From NCBI GenBank assembly GCA_025456345.1, contig JALOKU010000038.1, positions 1 to 37,796 on the forward strand: a stretch of 37,796 nucleotides of DNA, in the 5' to 3' direction. Below the pieces are notes generated by a model. It made no database searches. It was given only the letters and a program-made list of their open reading frames with translations, and was not told where the DNA came from. A program made the translations under genes and the position numbers. The DNA comes from Vicinamibacterales bacterium (GTDB lineage Bacteria; Acidobacteriota; Vicinamibacteria; Vicinamibacterales; JAKQTR01). Of the stretch, positions 22,222 through 30,900 are shown piece by piece (the first letter of the stretch is position 1; each line of letters opens with the position of its first letter).

Positions 22222-23630
22222 GCGAGAGGACCGCGGGCGCGTCGCCGCAGATCTTCCCGCTCATGCGCGACACGGGCCGCGCGATCATGCTGACGCACGG
22301 GAACAACACCCACAGCGGGAACCTCGCCCTGCGCGACCCGCTCGACCGCGACGTCTTCCACATCACGGCGTCGGGCTCGCAGGTGGGCGCGCTCATCCCG
22401 AGCGACATCGTCCCCGTGCGCTTCTCGCGCGTCAGCTGGGGCGACGGGCGGGCGTCGACCGAGTCGACCATCCACCGCAAGATCCTCGCGATCCCGGGCG
22501 TCGAGGCGTCGATTCACGCGCACTACCTCTCGGCCATCTCGGTCTCCTTCGACGCGAAAGAGGCCGAGAACTTCCTCCTTTACGAGGGTGAGGTGCAGGG
22601 CACCGAGGAGTTCTCGTTCGTGCCCATCGACCGCACGGGGGCGTGGGTGCTCGGGCGCGTGCCGTCCGGCACGTACCGCGAGCCGGTGGGTTCCAAAGAG
22701 ATGGAGGCGCGCATCCCGCGCTATCTTGCGGAGTCGCCGGCCACGCTCGTCAAGGGCCACGGCCCGTTCGTGCGCGGCGGATCACTCCAGGAGTGCCTGC
22801 ACCTGCTCGGCGTCGTGGATGCCTCGGCGAAGCTGCTGCAGGCGGCGCGGGTCCGGGGCGTCGACACGACGGCGCTCGCGCGCCGGATCCGGGAAGCGGG
22901 ACCGGCGTCGTTCTACCCGATGCCGGTGCGCGCATTCGATGGGGCGGCGTTCGGGACGTACGACACGCGAGACGAGGCGACGATCCGCGCGTTCCGCGAG
23001 CGGGCGGTCTTCAACTTCGTCCAGGGCGTTTCGCCGTACGCGACCGGCTCGATGAGCGAGAAGATCACCGAGCACGAGATGCTGTACTGCCCGACCGCGT
23101 CGGCGCCCGAGGGGTTCGAGATCGCGATCCGGCGCCTTCCGATCGACGCTCTCGAGGGCGACGACTGGGAGCTCGTGTTCCACAAGACGCTCTATCGCGA
23201 CACGAACCACAAGGCGTGCATCATCACCCAGAGCCCGCTCGCCTCGGCAGAAGGGCTGGCGGTCCTCGCCGAGCGTTACGGCATGGACGCGCTGGTGCGG
23301 CCCGGGTCGGTCACCATCGACTATGCGGACAGCCACGACCACCCCGTGGTGAAGCCGATTGACGCCGAGGCTGTCTACCTGAACCCGCGCGTCGGGCTGT
23401 GCCGGTGGGACGCCCCCATCCCCGCGGTGCTGGACATGCTGCGGTGGCACAAGGGGGCGTGCTTCATCGCGGGCGTCGGGGCCATCGGCGCCGGGAAGGT
23501 CACGCTGGAGCAGGCGGCGCACCACGTGTCGTCGGGCGAGAGCATCGCGCGGTTCCGGCAGGCCGTCCACCTCGCGCACGTGCTGCGCGGGGGCCCGCCG
23601 CTCTCCCACTACGAACCCGCGACGCAGTGA
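22218..23630 (+). CDS. Two-domain class II aldolase/adducin-family protein
   Basis: A 470-residue protein starting at a GTG that overlaps the upstream stop codon. The N-terminal domain (about 10-210) is a class II aldolase: HGNNTHSGNLALRD (substrate loop), catalytic-type E82 in STESTIHRK, zinc ligands H100 and H102 (SIHAHYLSA) and H181 (KGHGPFVRG). A second similar unit (about 265-465) has GSMSEKITEHEM, LVFHKTLYRDTNHKACIITQSPLASA and WHKGACFIAG. The HxH pair is missing there, so it may be a degenerate copy. Class II aldolases cut sugar phosphates such as fuculose-1-phosphate into DHAP and an aldehyde, or act as epimerases. The adjacent AOR could then oxidise that aldehyde. Exact substrate unknown. 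Confidence 0.85.
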   Translation: MSERTAGASPQIFPLMRDTGRAIMLTHGNNTHSGNLALRDPLDRDVFHITASGSQVGALIPSDIVPVRFSRVSWGDGRASTESTIHRKILAIPGVEASIHAHYLSAISVSFDAKEAENFLLYEGEVQGTEEFSFVPIDRTGAWVLGRVPSGTYREPVGSKEMEARIPRYLAESPATLVKGHGPFVRGGSLQECLHLLGVVDASAKLLQAARVRGVDTTALARRIREAGPASFYPMPVRAFDGAAFGTYDTRDEATIRAFRERAVFNFVQGVSPYATGSMSEKITEHEMLYCPTASAPEGFEIAIRRLPIDALEGDDWELVFHKTLYRDTNHKACIITQSPLASAEGLAVLAERYGMDALVRPGSVTIDYADSHDHPVVKPIDAEAVYLNPRVGLCRWDAPIPAVLDMLRWHKGACFIAGVGAIGAGKVTLEQAAHHVSSGESIARFRQAVHLAHVLRGGPPLSHYEPATQ

Positions 23631-23656
23631 CGGCGGCCGGCATCCGCCGCGGCGCG

Positions 23657-24859
23657 CTACTCCGATGACATCCAGCGCCAGGCCGGGACGACGTCGATCG
23701 CCACGCCGTCTTCGACCAGGCGGTCGGACTGGTCGAGCGTGATGACCAGGCCGCGGCGCCGGCCCCGCAGGCGCGTGCCCTCCACCACGCCGCGCAGCTC
23801 GCGCCGGCGGTTCGCCGGCGTCAGTTCGGCGCATACCTGGATTGCGGCGTCGGGCGTGATGAAGTCGCACTCCCACACGCCGCGCTCCCCGGCGAAAGAC
23901 ACGTCCGGCGTACGCCGGCGCACGTGCAGCGCCACGGCGTTCTCGAGGCGGTGGCCGACATCCGGCTGGGCCTGGACCGAGTTGGCCCGGCGCAGCCCGT
24001 TGTCGATGGCGTAGTACTTCGGCGGCGCCACGACGCGCCGCTTCACCGACGAGGCGTAACGCGGCACCGCGAAGAACAGGTAAGCGTCGATCAGATGCTC
24101 CACGTAGCGCGACGTCTGGCCGACGGTCGGCACGGCCAGCGCCTTCGTCAAGGTCTGGAGCGACAGCGCCTGGCCGGTGTTCGCCAGCAGGAAGAGCGCC
24201 AGGTTCATGACGTGCCGGGTCTCTCGAAGGCCGTGTCGCGCCGCGACGTCGCGCTGGACGATGTCGCGCAGCAGCGTCTGGAGGACGACGTCCTGCCCCA
24301 GGCTGAGGAACACCGGAAACCCGCCATCGTCGAGGAACGCCCGGAGCGACGACGCGCCGCGGGCCTGGCTCGTGTAGGCGAGATATTCGACGTAGGAGAA
24401 CGGAAACACCTCGAAGGAGAGATGACGTCCCGTCAGCCTGGCGCCCAGTTCGCGCCCGAGCAGCGAGGCGTTGGAGCCGGTGACGCAGAGACGCCGGCCT
24501 TCGTCGAGGAGTGCCCTGACGAGGCGCTGCCAGTCCGGGGCTTCCTGGACCTCGTCGAGGAACACGGCGGCGCCCGGTTCGGCCACGTCGCGCACGACGT
24601 CGATGAACGCGGGGAAGTCGTCGGGGCCGAGGCCAAACAGGCGGGTGTCCTCGAAGCTCGCGTAGACCGCCGCGCCGGCCTGCCGCATCAGCTGCGCCTG
24701 CAGCGTGCTCTTGCCGCATCGCCTCACGCCCGTCAGCACGGTCGCATGCGACGGGCGGAGCGCCGGCGCCGGGGACAGGGCGCGGGGCACTTCCGGTTCC
24801 GGCGGGGCCGGCAGCACGGGCATGCGGAGGACGGTCTCAAGTGTACTTCGTAATAACAT
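23657..24859 (-). CDS. AAA_14/DUF4143 ATPase of unknown role
   Basis: A 400-residue protein with an N-terminal AAA-type ATPase: Walker A TGVRRCGKST (43-52), Walker B AAVFLDEVQ (98-105), then a sensor-like VTGSNASLLGRELGARLTGR. The C-terminal DUF4143 part (about 200-400) includes YYAIDNGLRR and a nuclease-like strand GVWECDFITPD, normally E-V-D-F. These proteins are common, strain-variable and spread by transfer; their function is not known, though links to mobile elements or toxin-like behaviour have been proposed. The gene starts inside an AT-rich patch with direct repeats. It lies 26 bp from the convergent aldolase stop. Confidence 0.88.
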   Translation of the reverse strand: MLLRSTLETVLRMPVLPAPPEPEVPRALSPAPALRPSHATVLTGVRRCGKSTLQAQLMRQAGAAVYASFEDTRLFGLGPDDFPAFIDVVRDVAEPGAAVFLDEVQEAPDWQRLVRALLDEGRRLCVTGSNASLLGRELGARLTGRHLSFEVFPFSYVEYLAYTSQARGASSLRAFLDDGGFPVFLSLGQDVVLQTLLRDIVQRDVAARHGLRETRHVMNLALFLLANTGQALSLQTLTKALAVPTVGQTSRYVEHLIDAYLFFAVPRYASSVKRRVVAPPKYYAIDNGLRRANSVQAQPDVGHRLENAVALHVRRRTPDVSFAGERGVWECDFITPDAAIQVCAELTPANRRRELRGVVEGTRLRGRRRGLVITLDQSDRLVEDGVAIDVVPAWRWMSSE

Positions 24860-24885
24860 ACAACTGTATTATTGTAACATACAGA
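24852..24885 (-). promoter_or_regulatory. AT-rich promoter with direct and inverted repeats at the start of the AAA gene
   Basis: On the plus strand TAACATACA occurs at 24854-24862 and again at 24875-24883, exactly 21 bp (two helical turns) apart; the first copy overlaps the start codon. CTGTAT (24864-24869) and ATACAG (24879-24884) form an inverted repeat between them. Read on the minus strand, TACAAT fits a -10 box about 11 bp before the ATG, implying a very short leader. The patch is strikingly AT-rich for this genome. Autoregulation is an inference. Confidence 0.5.
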
Positions 24886-24928
24886 CAGTCGACGCCGGCG
24901 GCCCTCCCCGGTCCCATGACGAACCCGT

Positions 24929-25777
24929 CTACGCTCTCAACGTCCTGAACGCGCCGAGATTCGCCTTGAGCGACTCGAGCGGCGGCACGCCTTCGCGCTC
25001 GTACTCGATGATGTACCACTCGAGGCCCCCCACGGATTCCGCGGCCGTCATGATGCCGGGCCAGTCGAGCTCGTCCGCGCCCAGGTACGCGTTGGGGTTG
25101 GCCTTCGAGAACGGCTTCACGTGCATGGTCACCGTGCGGCCGGCGTTGCGGCGGATCAGATCGACCAGGCTCACGCCGGTCAGCTCCGAGGCGTTGCCCG
25201 TGTCGAGCTGCAGGATGACGTCCTTCGTCGTCCGGTCGGCGAAGAGGTTCCACCAGTACTCGCCGTCGATCCGGTTGAAGTCGGCGAAGTGGTTGTGATA
25301 CCCGACGCGCATCGTGTGCGGCCTGACCTTGACGGCCGCCTCGTTCACCGCGTCGGCTGTCTTCTTCAGCAGATCCATCGACTTGTAGACCTCCGGCGCG
25401 AGCGACCGGATGATCAGGTTCCTGTTTCCGACGCCCAGGTTGAACTCGATGGTCGCCGCGAGCTTGTCGCCCTGCAGTTCGGCGAGCGTGTGGTGGAACC
25501 CGCAGGCCTTGAGCTTCGCCGCGTCGAGGTGCTTCCGCCACTCGGCGCCCGGCCTGCCGAACGTGTTCTCGAGTTCGACGCCCTCGTATCCCATCGCGGC
25601 CAGCGCCGTGAGCGTGCCCGGGATGTCGGTGGCGAGCTGCTTCCGCACGCACCAGAGCTGCGTGCCGATCGGCAGCCGCTTCCAGGCCGCGCCTGCCCGC
25701 GCGGGGAACATGAGGGCGGCGGCCGCCGCGCTGCCGCCGAGTTTCAGGATGTCGCGTCGAGTCGGATTCTGGTGCAT
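24929..25777 (-). CDS. Tat-exported sugar phosphate isomerase/epimerase-like protein
   Basis: A 282-residue protein starting with a twin-arginine signal (PTRRDILKLGGSAAAAALMFPARAGA), so it is exported folded. The rest is a xylose-isomerase-like TIM barrel: IGTQLWCVRKQL, MGYEGVELENTFG, VGYHNHFADF, VILQLDTGNAS, VTMHVKPFS and WYIIEYEREG supply the expected Glu, His, Asp and His metal ligands. Exported members of this family are common in Acidobacteriota and Planctomycetes and are thought to act on sugars in the periplasm, though few are characterised. The frame is open to 25885, but the Tat motif sets the start at 25777. It is divergent from the AbrB-Doc pair. Confidence 0.9.
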   Translation of the reverse strand: MHQNPTRRDILKLGGSAAAAALMFPARAGAAWKRLPIGTQLWCVRKQLATDIPGTLTALAAMGYEGVELENTFGRPGAEWRKHLDAAKLKACGFHHTLAELQGDKLAATIEFNLGVGNRNLIIRSLAPEVYKSMDLLKKTADAVNEAAVKVRPHTMRVGYHNHFADFNRIDGEYWWNLFADRTTKDVILQLDTGNASELTGVSLVDLIRRNAGRTVTMHVKPFSKANPNAYLGADELDWPGIMTAAESVGGLEWYIIEYEREGVPPLESLKANLGAFRTLRA

Positions 25778-25857
25778 GGCCTGCGTCCTTTCGGTTGCGG
25801 GCATCCTACGCTCGGCGTGCGGCTCCGGGCAAGCGGCCGCGACCGGCCGCGCCACGC

Positions 25858-25891
25858 TTGACAGGCCAGCGAGATAAGTATTCAATACTTA
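25858..25891 (+). promoter_or_regulatory. Promoter and palindromic operator of the AbrB-Doc toxin-antitoxin operon
   Basis: TTGACA (25858-25863) is a perfect -35 box. Seventeen bp later TTCAAT (25881-25886) can serve as -10. The -10 lies inside TAAGTATTCAATACTTA (25875-25891), a perfect palindrome with a single central base, which ends one base before the antitoxin ATG. Binding of the antitoxin there would block RNA polymerase directly. The position of the start codon implies a leaderless or very short-leader mRNA. Confidence 0.75.
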
Positions 25892-25892
25892 C

Positions 25893-26138
25893 ATGAAGCG
25901 CAAGATCGTCCAGACGGGCAGCTCCCTCGCCGTGACCCTCCCGGCCGAGGTGGTCGAGGCGTTCGGGCTCAAGAAGGGCCAGGAGGTGGAGGTCACCGTC
26001 CACCCCGCGACCGGCGCCGTCGTCATCCGGCCGGGGGCGAAGTACTTCGAGGACGGCAAGGTCACCAGACGCTTCAGGACGCTGGCCGACTCGGTCCTGG
26101 ATCGCTACGACAAGGCGTTCGAAGAACTCGCGAAGTAG
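25893..26138 (+). CDS. AbrB/SpoVT-type antitoxin paired with Doc
   Basis: An 81-residue protein with an N-terminal AbrB-like DNA-binding domain (KIVQTGSSLAVTLPAEVVEAFGLKKGQEVEVTV, residues 4-36) and a C-terminal helix (about 55-81: RFRTLADSVLDRYDKAFEEL) suited to binding the toxin. It starts directly after a perfect palindrome and ends 6 bp before the Doc gene, a standard antitoxin-toxin order. It should neutralise the toxin and repress its own promoter. There is no ribosome binding site between palindrome and ATG. Confidence 0.88.
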   Translation: MKRKIVQTGSSLAVTLPAEVVEAFGLKKGQEVEVTVHPATGAVVIRPGAKYFEDGKVTRRFRTLADSVLDRYDKAFEELAK

Positions 26139-26144
26139 CACACG

Positions 26145-26537
26145 ATGACGGTCTATCTATCGACCGCGCAGGTCGTTGATCTTCACCGTTCTCAGTTGGC
26201 GCGCTATGGCGGCCTGGGTGGCCTGCGCGACCGTGCGGCGCTCGAGGCCTCGCTGGGGCGGCCCCAAACCACGTTCGGCGGCGAAGATCTCTATCCGGAT
26301 CTCGCGGCGAAGGCGGCGGCGCTCCTGCACTCCCTGGTGCTCAACCACGCGTTCGTGGACGGGAACAAGCGCGTTGGTGCGCACGCGGCGGTGTTGTTCC
26401 TGCTCGGCAATGGGACCGAACTGATTGCCGATCCGGCAGCCCTGGCGGACGTCACGCTCGCAACCGCCCGGGGCGAGATGTCCGCCGAAGCGCTTGCCAT
26501 CTGGTTCCGCCAGCGCTCGCGCCCCGTCGAACACTAG
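26145..26537 (+). CDS. doc: Doc-type toxin (Fic/Doc family kinase)
   Basis: A 130-residue protein with the Doc form of the Fic motif, HAFVDGNKR (68-76), and the N-terminal YLSTAQVVDLHRSQLARYGGLGGLRDRAALEASLGRP that marks death-on-curing proteins. In phage P1, Doc phosphorylates EF-Tu with this altered motif and stops translation; the Lys-Arg end and short length fit Doc rather than AMP-transferring Fic enzymes. The antitoxin gene lies 6 bp upstream. It looks intact. The target here is inferred from the family. Confidence 0.9.
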   Translation: MTVYLSTAQVVDLHRSQLARYGGLGGLRDRAALEASLGRPQTTFGGEDLYPDLAAKAAALLHSLVLNHAFVDGNKRVGAHAAVLFLLGNGTELIADPAALADVTLATARGEMSAEALAIWFRQRSRPVEH

Positions 26538-26621
26538 GCGGCGCCGGACGTCTCCCCCGCGAGCCCGGTTGGTTCGCCCTGTCCGCCGCCCGTGACCCGA
26601 CGCGGGTGCCGCCGTCGGAAA

Positions 26622-27188
26622 TCAGTTGGGATAGGCAACCACTGTGATCCGGTAACCCGTGACCTGGTACCCACCCGGAGGCATGTTCGGGTTGGGCGTC
26701 CAGTCGGCAGATGGATCCAGCGGGTTCGGGCAGTCGAACACGCCGATGGCTCCGCACGGCAGCGCGTCCAGGTAGAGCAAGCCCGTGTAGGTGTCCCGGT
26801 CTCGGCTGAGCTGAAGGACGATTCGGTTTCGCTGGTAGCCAGTCAGGCGCCCGTCGGGACTGAAGGAGAAGAAGAGGCTGGTGACGGCGATCGACTTCCG
26901 GCCGATCTTCTCCCAGACGGCGTGAATCGGCGAATACCGCAACGGCGCGGCAGGCATCGCCGGCGACCCGAACATCAATGACGAACTGGCGTTCATGGTG
27001 CCGTCAGCGTGGAACGTGATCAGGGTCGGAAGGTAGGGCCCCGACTCCAGCCCTGTCGCATTCAGATAGTGTACCCACGAGCCGGTGAACTGATTGTCGC
27101 TGTTCTGGGCCTGCGAGGACATTGGCACCGACAGCACCGCACACGCCGCTGCCCCGACGCAAAGTGATCTCCAGACACTGCTTCTCAT
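26622..27188 (-). CDS. Secreted barrel-like protein of unknown function
   Basis: A 188-residue protein with a signal peptide ending ...SSQAQ (about residue 30). The start follows GGAGG (7 bases before ATG 27188). The mature part has a lipocalin-like opening (FTGSWVHYLNATG) and repeated strands (LITFHADGTMNAS, YSPIHAVWEKIG, VTSLFFSFSPDGRLTGYQRNRIVLQLSRD, TYTGLLYLDALPC). It may be a small beta-barrel; I do not recognise a named family. It is divergent from the sigma factor operon with 197 bp between starts and might be one of its targets, but nothing in the sequence proves it. Confidence 0.75.
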   Translation of the reverse strand: MRSSVWRSLCVGAAACAVLSVPMSSQAQNSDNQFTGSWVHYLNATGLESGPYLPTLITFHADGTMNASSSLMFGSPAMPAAPLRYSPIHAVWEKIGRKSIAVTSLFFSFSPDGRLTGYQRNRIVLQLSRDRDTYTGLLYLDALPCGAIGVFDCPNPLDPSADWTPNPNMPPGGYQVTGYRITVVAYPN

Positions 27189-27337
27189 CGGAAACCTCCA
27201 GTCTTCCATTGGCTGACGCGGACCCATGACCGGCGGCCTCTTGAGGAAGCCGGCGCCACGGCGCAATCCGGCAACAGGTTCACGTGTATATGTGCGGCGC
27301 GAGGGCGAAACCGGACAGGCTCGGGCGGCCGCGGCGG

Positions 27338-27386
27338 TATAATTCCGGCCTGCGTGATCACGAAGCCAGAGAATCACGAAGCCAGA
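27338..27386 (+). promoter_or_regulatory. -10 box and 14-bp direct repeats before the sigma factor gene
   Basis: TATAAT (27338-27343) is a perfect -10 box; a weak CGGACA lies 20 bp upstream at 27312-27317. After it, ATCACGAAGCCAGA occurs twice, at 27357-27370 and 27373-27386, with a 16-bp period; the last base is the A of the start codon. No ribosome binding site is seen between repeat and ATG. The repeats are in the expected 5' leader, so a role in translation control or protein binding is possible. Confidence 0.6.
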
Positions 27387-27964
27387 TGGCCGAACATCCT
27401 CAGGGCGAACTGACCGGGCTGCTCAGGGCCTGGCGCAACGGTGACGAGTCGGCGCTCGACACGCTTCTGCCACAGGTGTACTCCGAACTGCAGCGGCTGG
27501 CGCACTTCTACATGGCTCGAGAGCGACGAGGACACACCCTGCAGACCGGCGCGCTCGTCAACGAGGCGTACGTCAGGCTGATCGACGCGCGGACTATCGA
27601 CTGGCAGGACCGCGCCCACTTCTTCGCCGTGTGCGCGCGGCTCATGCGTCAGGTGCTCGTCCAGCACGCCAGGGCGCGGCGGGCCGGCAAGCGGGGAGGC
27701 GAGGCTGTCCGGGTGGAGTTCGACGAAGGGTCTCTCCCCTCGCCCGGACGCGACGCACGCCTGATCGCGCTGGACGATGCGCTGAACACCCTCGCCGACA
27801 TGGATGCGCGTGAGGCGCGCATCGTCGAGTTGCGGTTCTTTGCGGGATTGACCGAGGAAGAAGCCGCCCACGTGCTCCACGTCTCCGACAGGACTGTCAG
27901 GCGAGAGTGGGATCACGCGAAGGCCTGGCTCCATCGCGAGCTGAGCCGCGGGACGCCGCCGTGA
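27386..27964 (+). CDS. ECF-like sigma factor, TIGR02999 type
   Basis: A 192-residue sigma factor. Region 2 covers about residues 20-75 (SALDTLLPQVYSELQRLAHFYM, TLQTGALVNEAYVRLID) and region 4 covers about 130-185 (ALNTLADMDAREARIVELRFFAGLTEEEAAHVLHVSDRTVRREW), with a basic linker between. TIGR02999 sigma factors are mostly found in Acidobacteriota and Planctomycetes beside Ser/Thr kinases, and are thought to be controlled by phosphorylation instead of an anti-sigma factor. Here the next gene is such a kinase, overlapping by 4 bp (GTGA at 27961-27964). No anti-sigma gene is seen. ATG 27386 is chosen as the first Met before the homology. Confidence 0.92.
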   Translation: MAEHPQGELTGLLRAWRNGDESALDTLLPQVYSELQRLAHFYMARERRGHTLQTGALVNEAYVRLIDARTIDWQDRAHFFAVCARLMRQVLVQHARARRAGKRGGEAVRVEFDEGSLPSPGRDARLIALDDALNTLADMDAREARIVELRFFAGLTEEEAAHVLHVSDRTVRREWDHAKAWLHRELSRGTPP

Positions 27965-30900
27965 AAGGCGGCCGCTTCCGCGACGCGAAGCGCATCTACG
28001 GTGCCGCTCTCGACCACGAGCCGGCCGCCCGGGCCGCCTATGTCCGGGAGGCCTGCGGCGGAGACGACGAACTCCGGAAGGACGTCGAACGGCTGCTGTC
28101 CTCCCGGGAGGAAGCGCAGGCGTTCTTCGAGGACGGCCTATTCGACCCGCTGGCCCTGCCTGCCGCCGCGCCTGAGAAGGCCGCGGAAGGCGTGGTCGAC
28201 TTCACCGGCCGCACGCTGTCCCACTATTCCGTCATGGCCAAGATCGGCGAGGGCGGCATGGGCGTGGTCTACCAGGCGCACGACGATCGCCTGGACCGAT
28301 CCGTCGCGCTGAAGATCCTGCCTCCGGACATGGTCGCCGATCCCGAGCGCCGCCGGCGGTTCATTCAGGAAGCCCGGGCGGCGTCCGCCTTGAACCACCC
28401 GAACATCATCACCATCCACGACATCGACACCGCGGACGGCGTCACCTTCATTGTCATGGAGCACGTGAAGGGGAAGACGCTCGACGAGTTGATTCGGCGC
28501 CGGCCATTGCGGCTGAGCGACACGCTGAAGCATGGTGTGCAGATCGCCGACGCGCTGTCGGCCGCGCACGGAGCCGGCCTCATTCATCGGGACATCAAGC
28601 CGGCCAATATCATGGTGACCGACTCGGGCCTGGTGAAATTGCTCGATTTCGGCCTCGCCAAGCTGAACCCGGCGTCTGGCCACGCCGCGATGCCGGCGGC
28701 CCGCTCGACGGGACGGACCGAGGATGGCCTGATCCTCGGCACCGTCGCCTACATGTCGCCCGAACAGGCTCAGGGCCTTGATGTCGACGCGCGCTCGGAC
28801 ATCTTCTCGCTGGGGGCCGTGCTCTACGAGATGACGACCGGACGGCGGGCCTTCTCCGGCGACACGAACGCTTCGACACTGGCCGCGATCGTCGGGCAGG
28901 AACCCGAGCCCGTCCGCCGACTCGCCGCCGAGACCCCGCGCGCGCTGGAGCGAATCGTCTGCCGCTGCCTGGAGAAGGACCGGGAGCGGCGATTTCAGCA
29001 AGTCGGCCAGCTGAAGGCGGCACTCGAGGGGATCGCGGGGGACTCGGGTTCGGGCGCCGCGGCGGCGCCGGCGACGATTCGAAGCAGCCGCCTCCGCCGT
29101 CGGTTGGCGTGGGCCCTCGGGGCGGTCGTGCTTGCCGCGGCGTTCGCGCTCACCGCCTGGTGGACGGTCCTCCGGCAACCGGCAGCAGGGCCGGAGCCGA
29201 TGGTGAGCGCCCTCAGCATGGTACCCGGGTCGCAGGTACAGCCGGCGTTGTCGCCCGACGGCAGGCAGGTTGCGTTTGTCTGGAACGGCGACATCCACGT
29301 TCAGCTCGTCGGTAGCACGGTGCCGCATCAGCTAACCTCCAACCCCGCCCAGGAGAGCGGTGCCGCCTGGTCGCCCGACGCCCGGCGCATTGCGTTTCTG
29401 AGGAGCGCCGAATCAGGAACCGAGGTTGTCGTCATCCCGTCAACTGGAGGCCCTGAACTCCTGGTGCTCCGCTCGAGCACGAACTGCGGCGCTGTGCTGG
29501 CCAAGGCGCTCTGCGGTCCGGCCTGGTCGCCCGACGGCAGATTCCTGGCGGTGGTGGACCGGGCGTCGCCGCGAGGGCCGGACAGCATCTTCCTGCTCGA
29601 CATCGAGACGCGTGAGAAGCAGAGGCTCACGTCCCCTCCCCCGGGGAGCCAGGACGGCCTGTCGGTGTTTTCGCGCGACGGGCGCAGCCTGGCATTCTCA
29701 CGCCGGGCCGGATGGCCGCTGTCGGACATCTATGTTCTCCGGTTGACCGCCGGCCGCCTGGCCGCCGCCGACCCGGTCCGGGTCACTCATGACAACTCGT
29801 TCGTCTGGGGCTTCGATTGGACGGGCGATGGACGCAGCATCGTGTTTGCATCGTCCCGCGGAGGCGTAGACTCGCTCTGGCGCGTGGCGAGTTCAGGCGG
29901 GGTGCCCGAGGGACTCCCGTTCGGCGGCAACGACGCATTCTGGCCCTCGATCTCGAGGAGAGGGGACCGGCTGGCGTACAGTTACGGCAGAGTGAACCTG
30001 CACTTGTGGCGGGTGGCCGCACCTGGCGCCGGGCGGCCTGGCGATCCCGCAGCCTCCCCGACGAGGATCAGCTACTCGCCACGGTGGGACCAGCAGCCGG
30101 CCGTTTCCCCCAGCGGTCAGCGTGTTGCCTGGTCGTCCACGCACTCGGGAAGCCACCAGATCTGGGTCAGCGGCAGCGGCGGCGAGATGCCGATGCAATT
30201 GACCTCTCTCGCCGCGCCCGGCGCCGACATGCCGCAATGGTCCCCCGACGGGCGCCGCATCGCCTTCAGGGGATTCAGCCCGGGCCCGGAACCCGACCTC
30301 TATGTGATCGGGGCCGAGGGCGGCGCGCCGCAGCGGCTCACGGCCGGCGCGTTCGGGCTGTCGGCGCCCGCCTGGTCCGGGGACGGGCGGTGGCTGTACT
30401 TCAGCTCGGACCGCGGCGAGGGCGCCGCGGTATGGAAGGTGACGTCAACTGGGGGACCGGCGGTCCAGGTCGCGCGCGCCGGCATCTCGCCCGTGCCTTC
30501 GCTGGACGGGAACCACGTTTACTACGGGGGGCTCGACGAGGGTGTGTGGAGGTCGCCGGCGGGCGGCGCGGGTGCACCGATGTTGTTGGCGGCGAAGGGT
30601 CGGCCGCCGCTTCTCGAGTCCTTCGACGGGAGGTCCGTCTACTACAAGGGACCCGATGCGTCCATCTGGAAGGTTGCCGCGACCGGGGGGCGAGCCACCG
30701 CAGTGCTGCGGGCAGGCCGGCGAGCCGCGTGGTCCGTCTCCAAAACGGGCGTCTACGTGCTCGATCCGGATGGCGCAGGTGGCCCGGCCATCGAGTTTGC
30801 ACCGGTCGAGGGCACACGCCGGTCGATTGTGAAGCTCGCCGGCGACGCCGACGAGTACGTGGAGCCCTTGCCGGGGACCGCCGTGACCCTGGCGCCCTCG

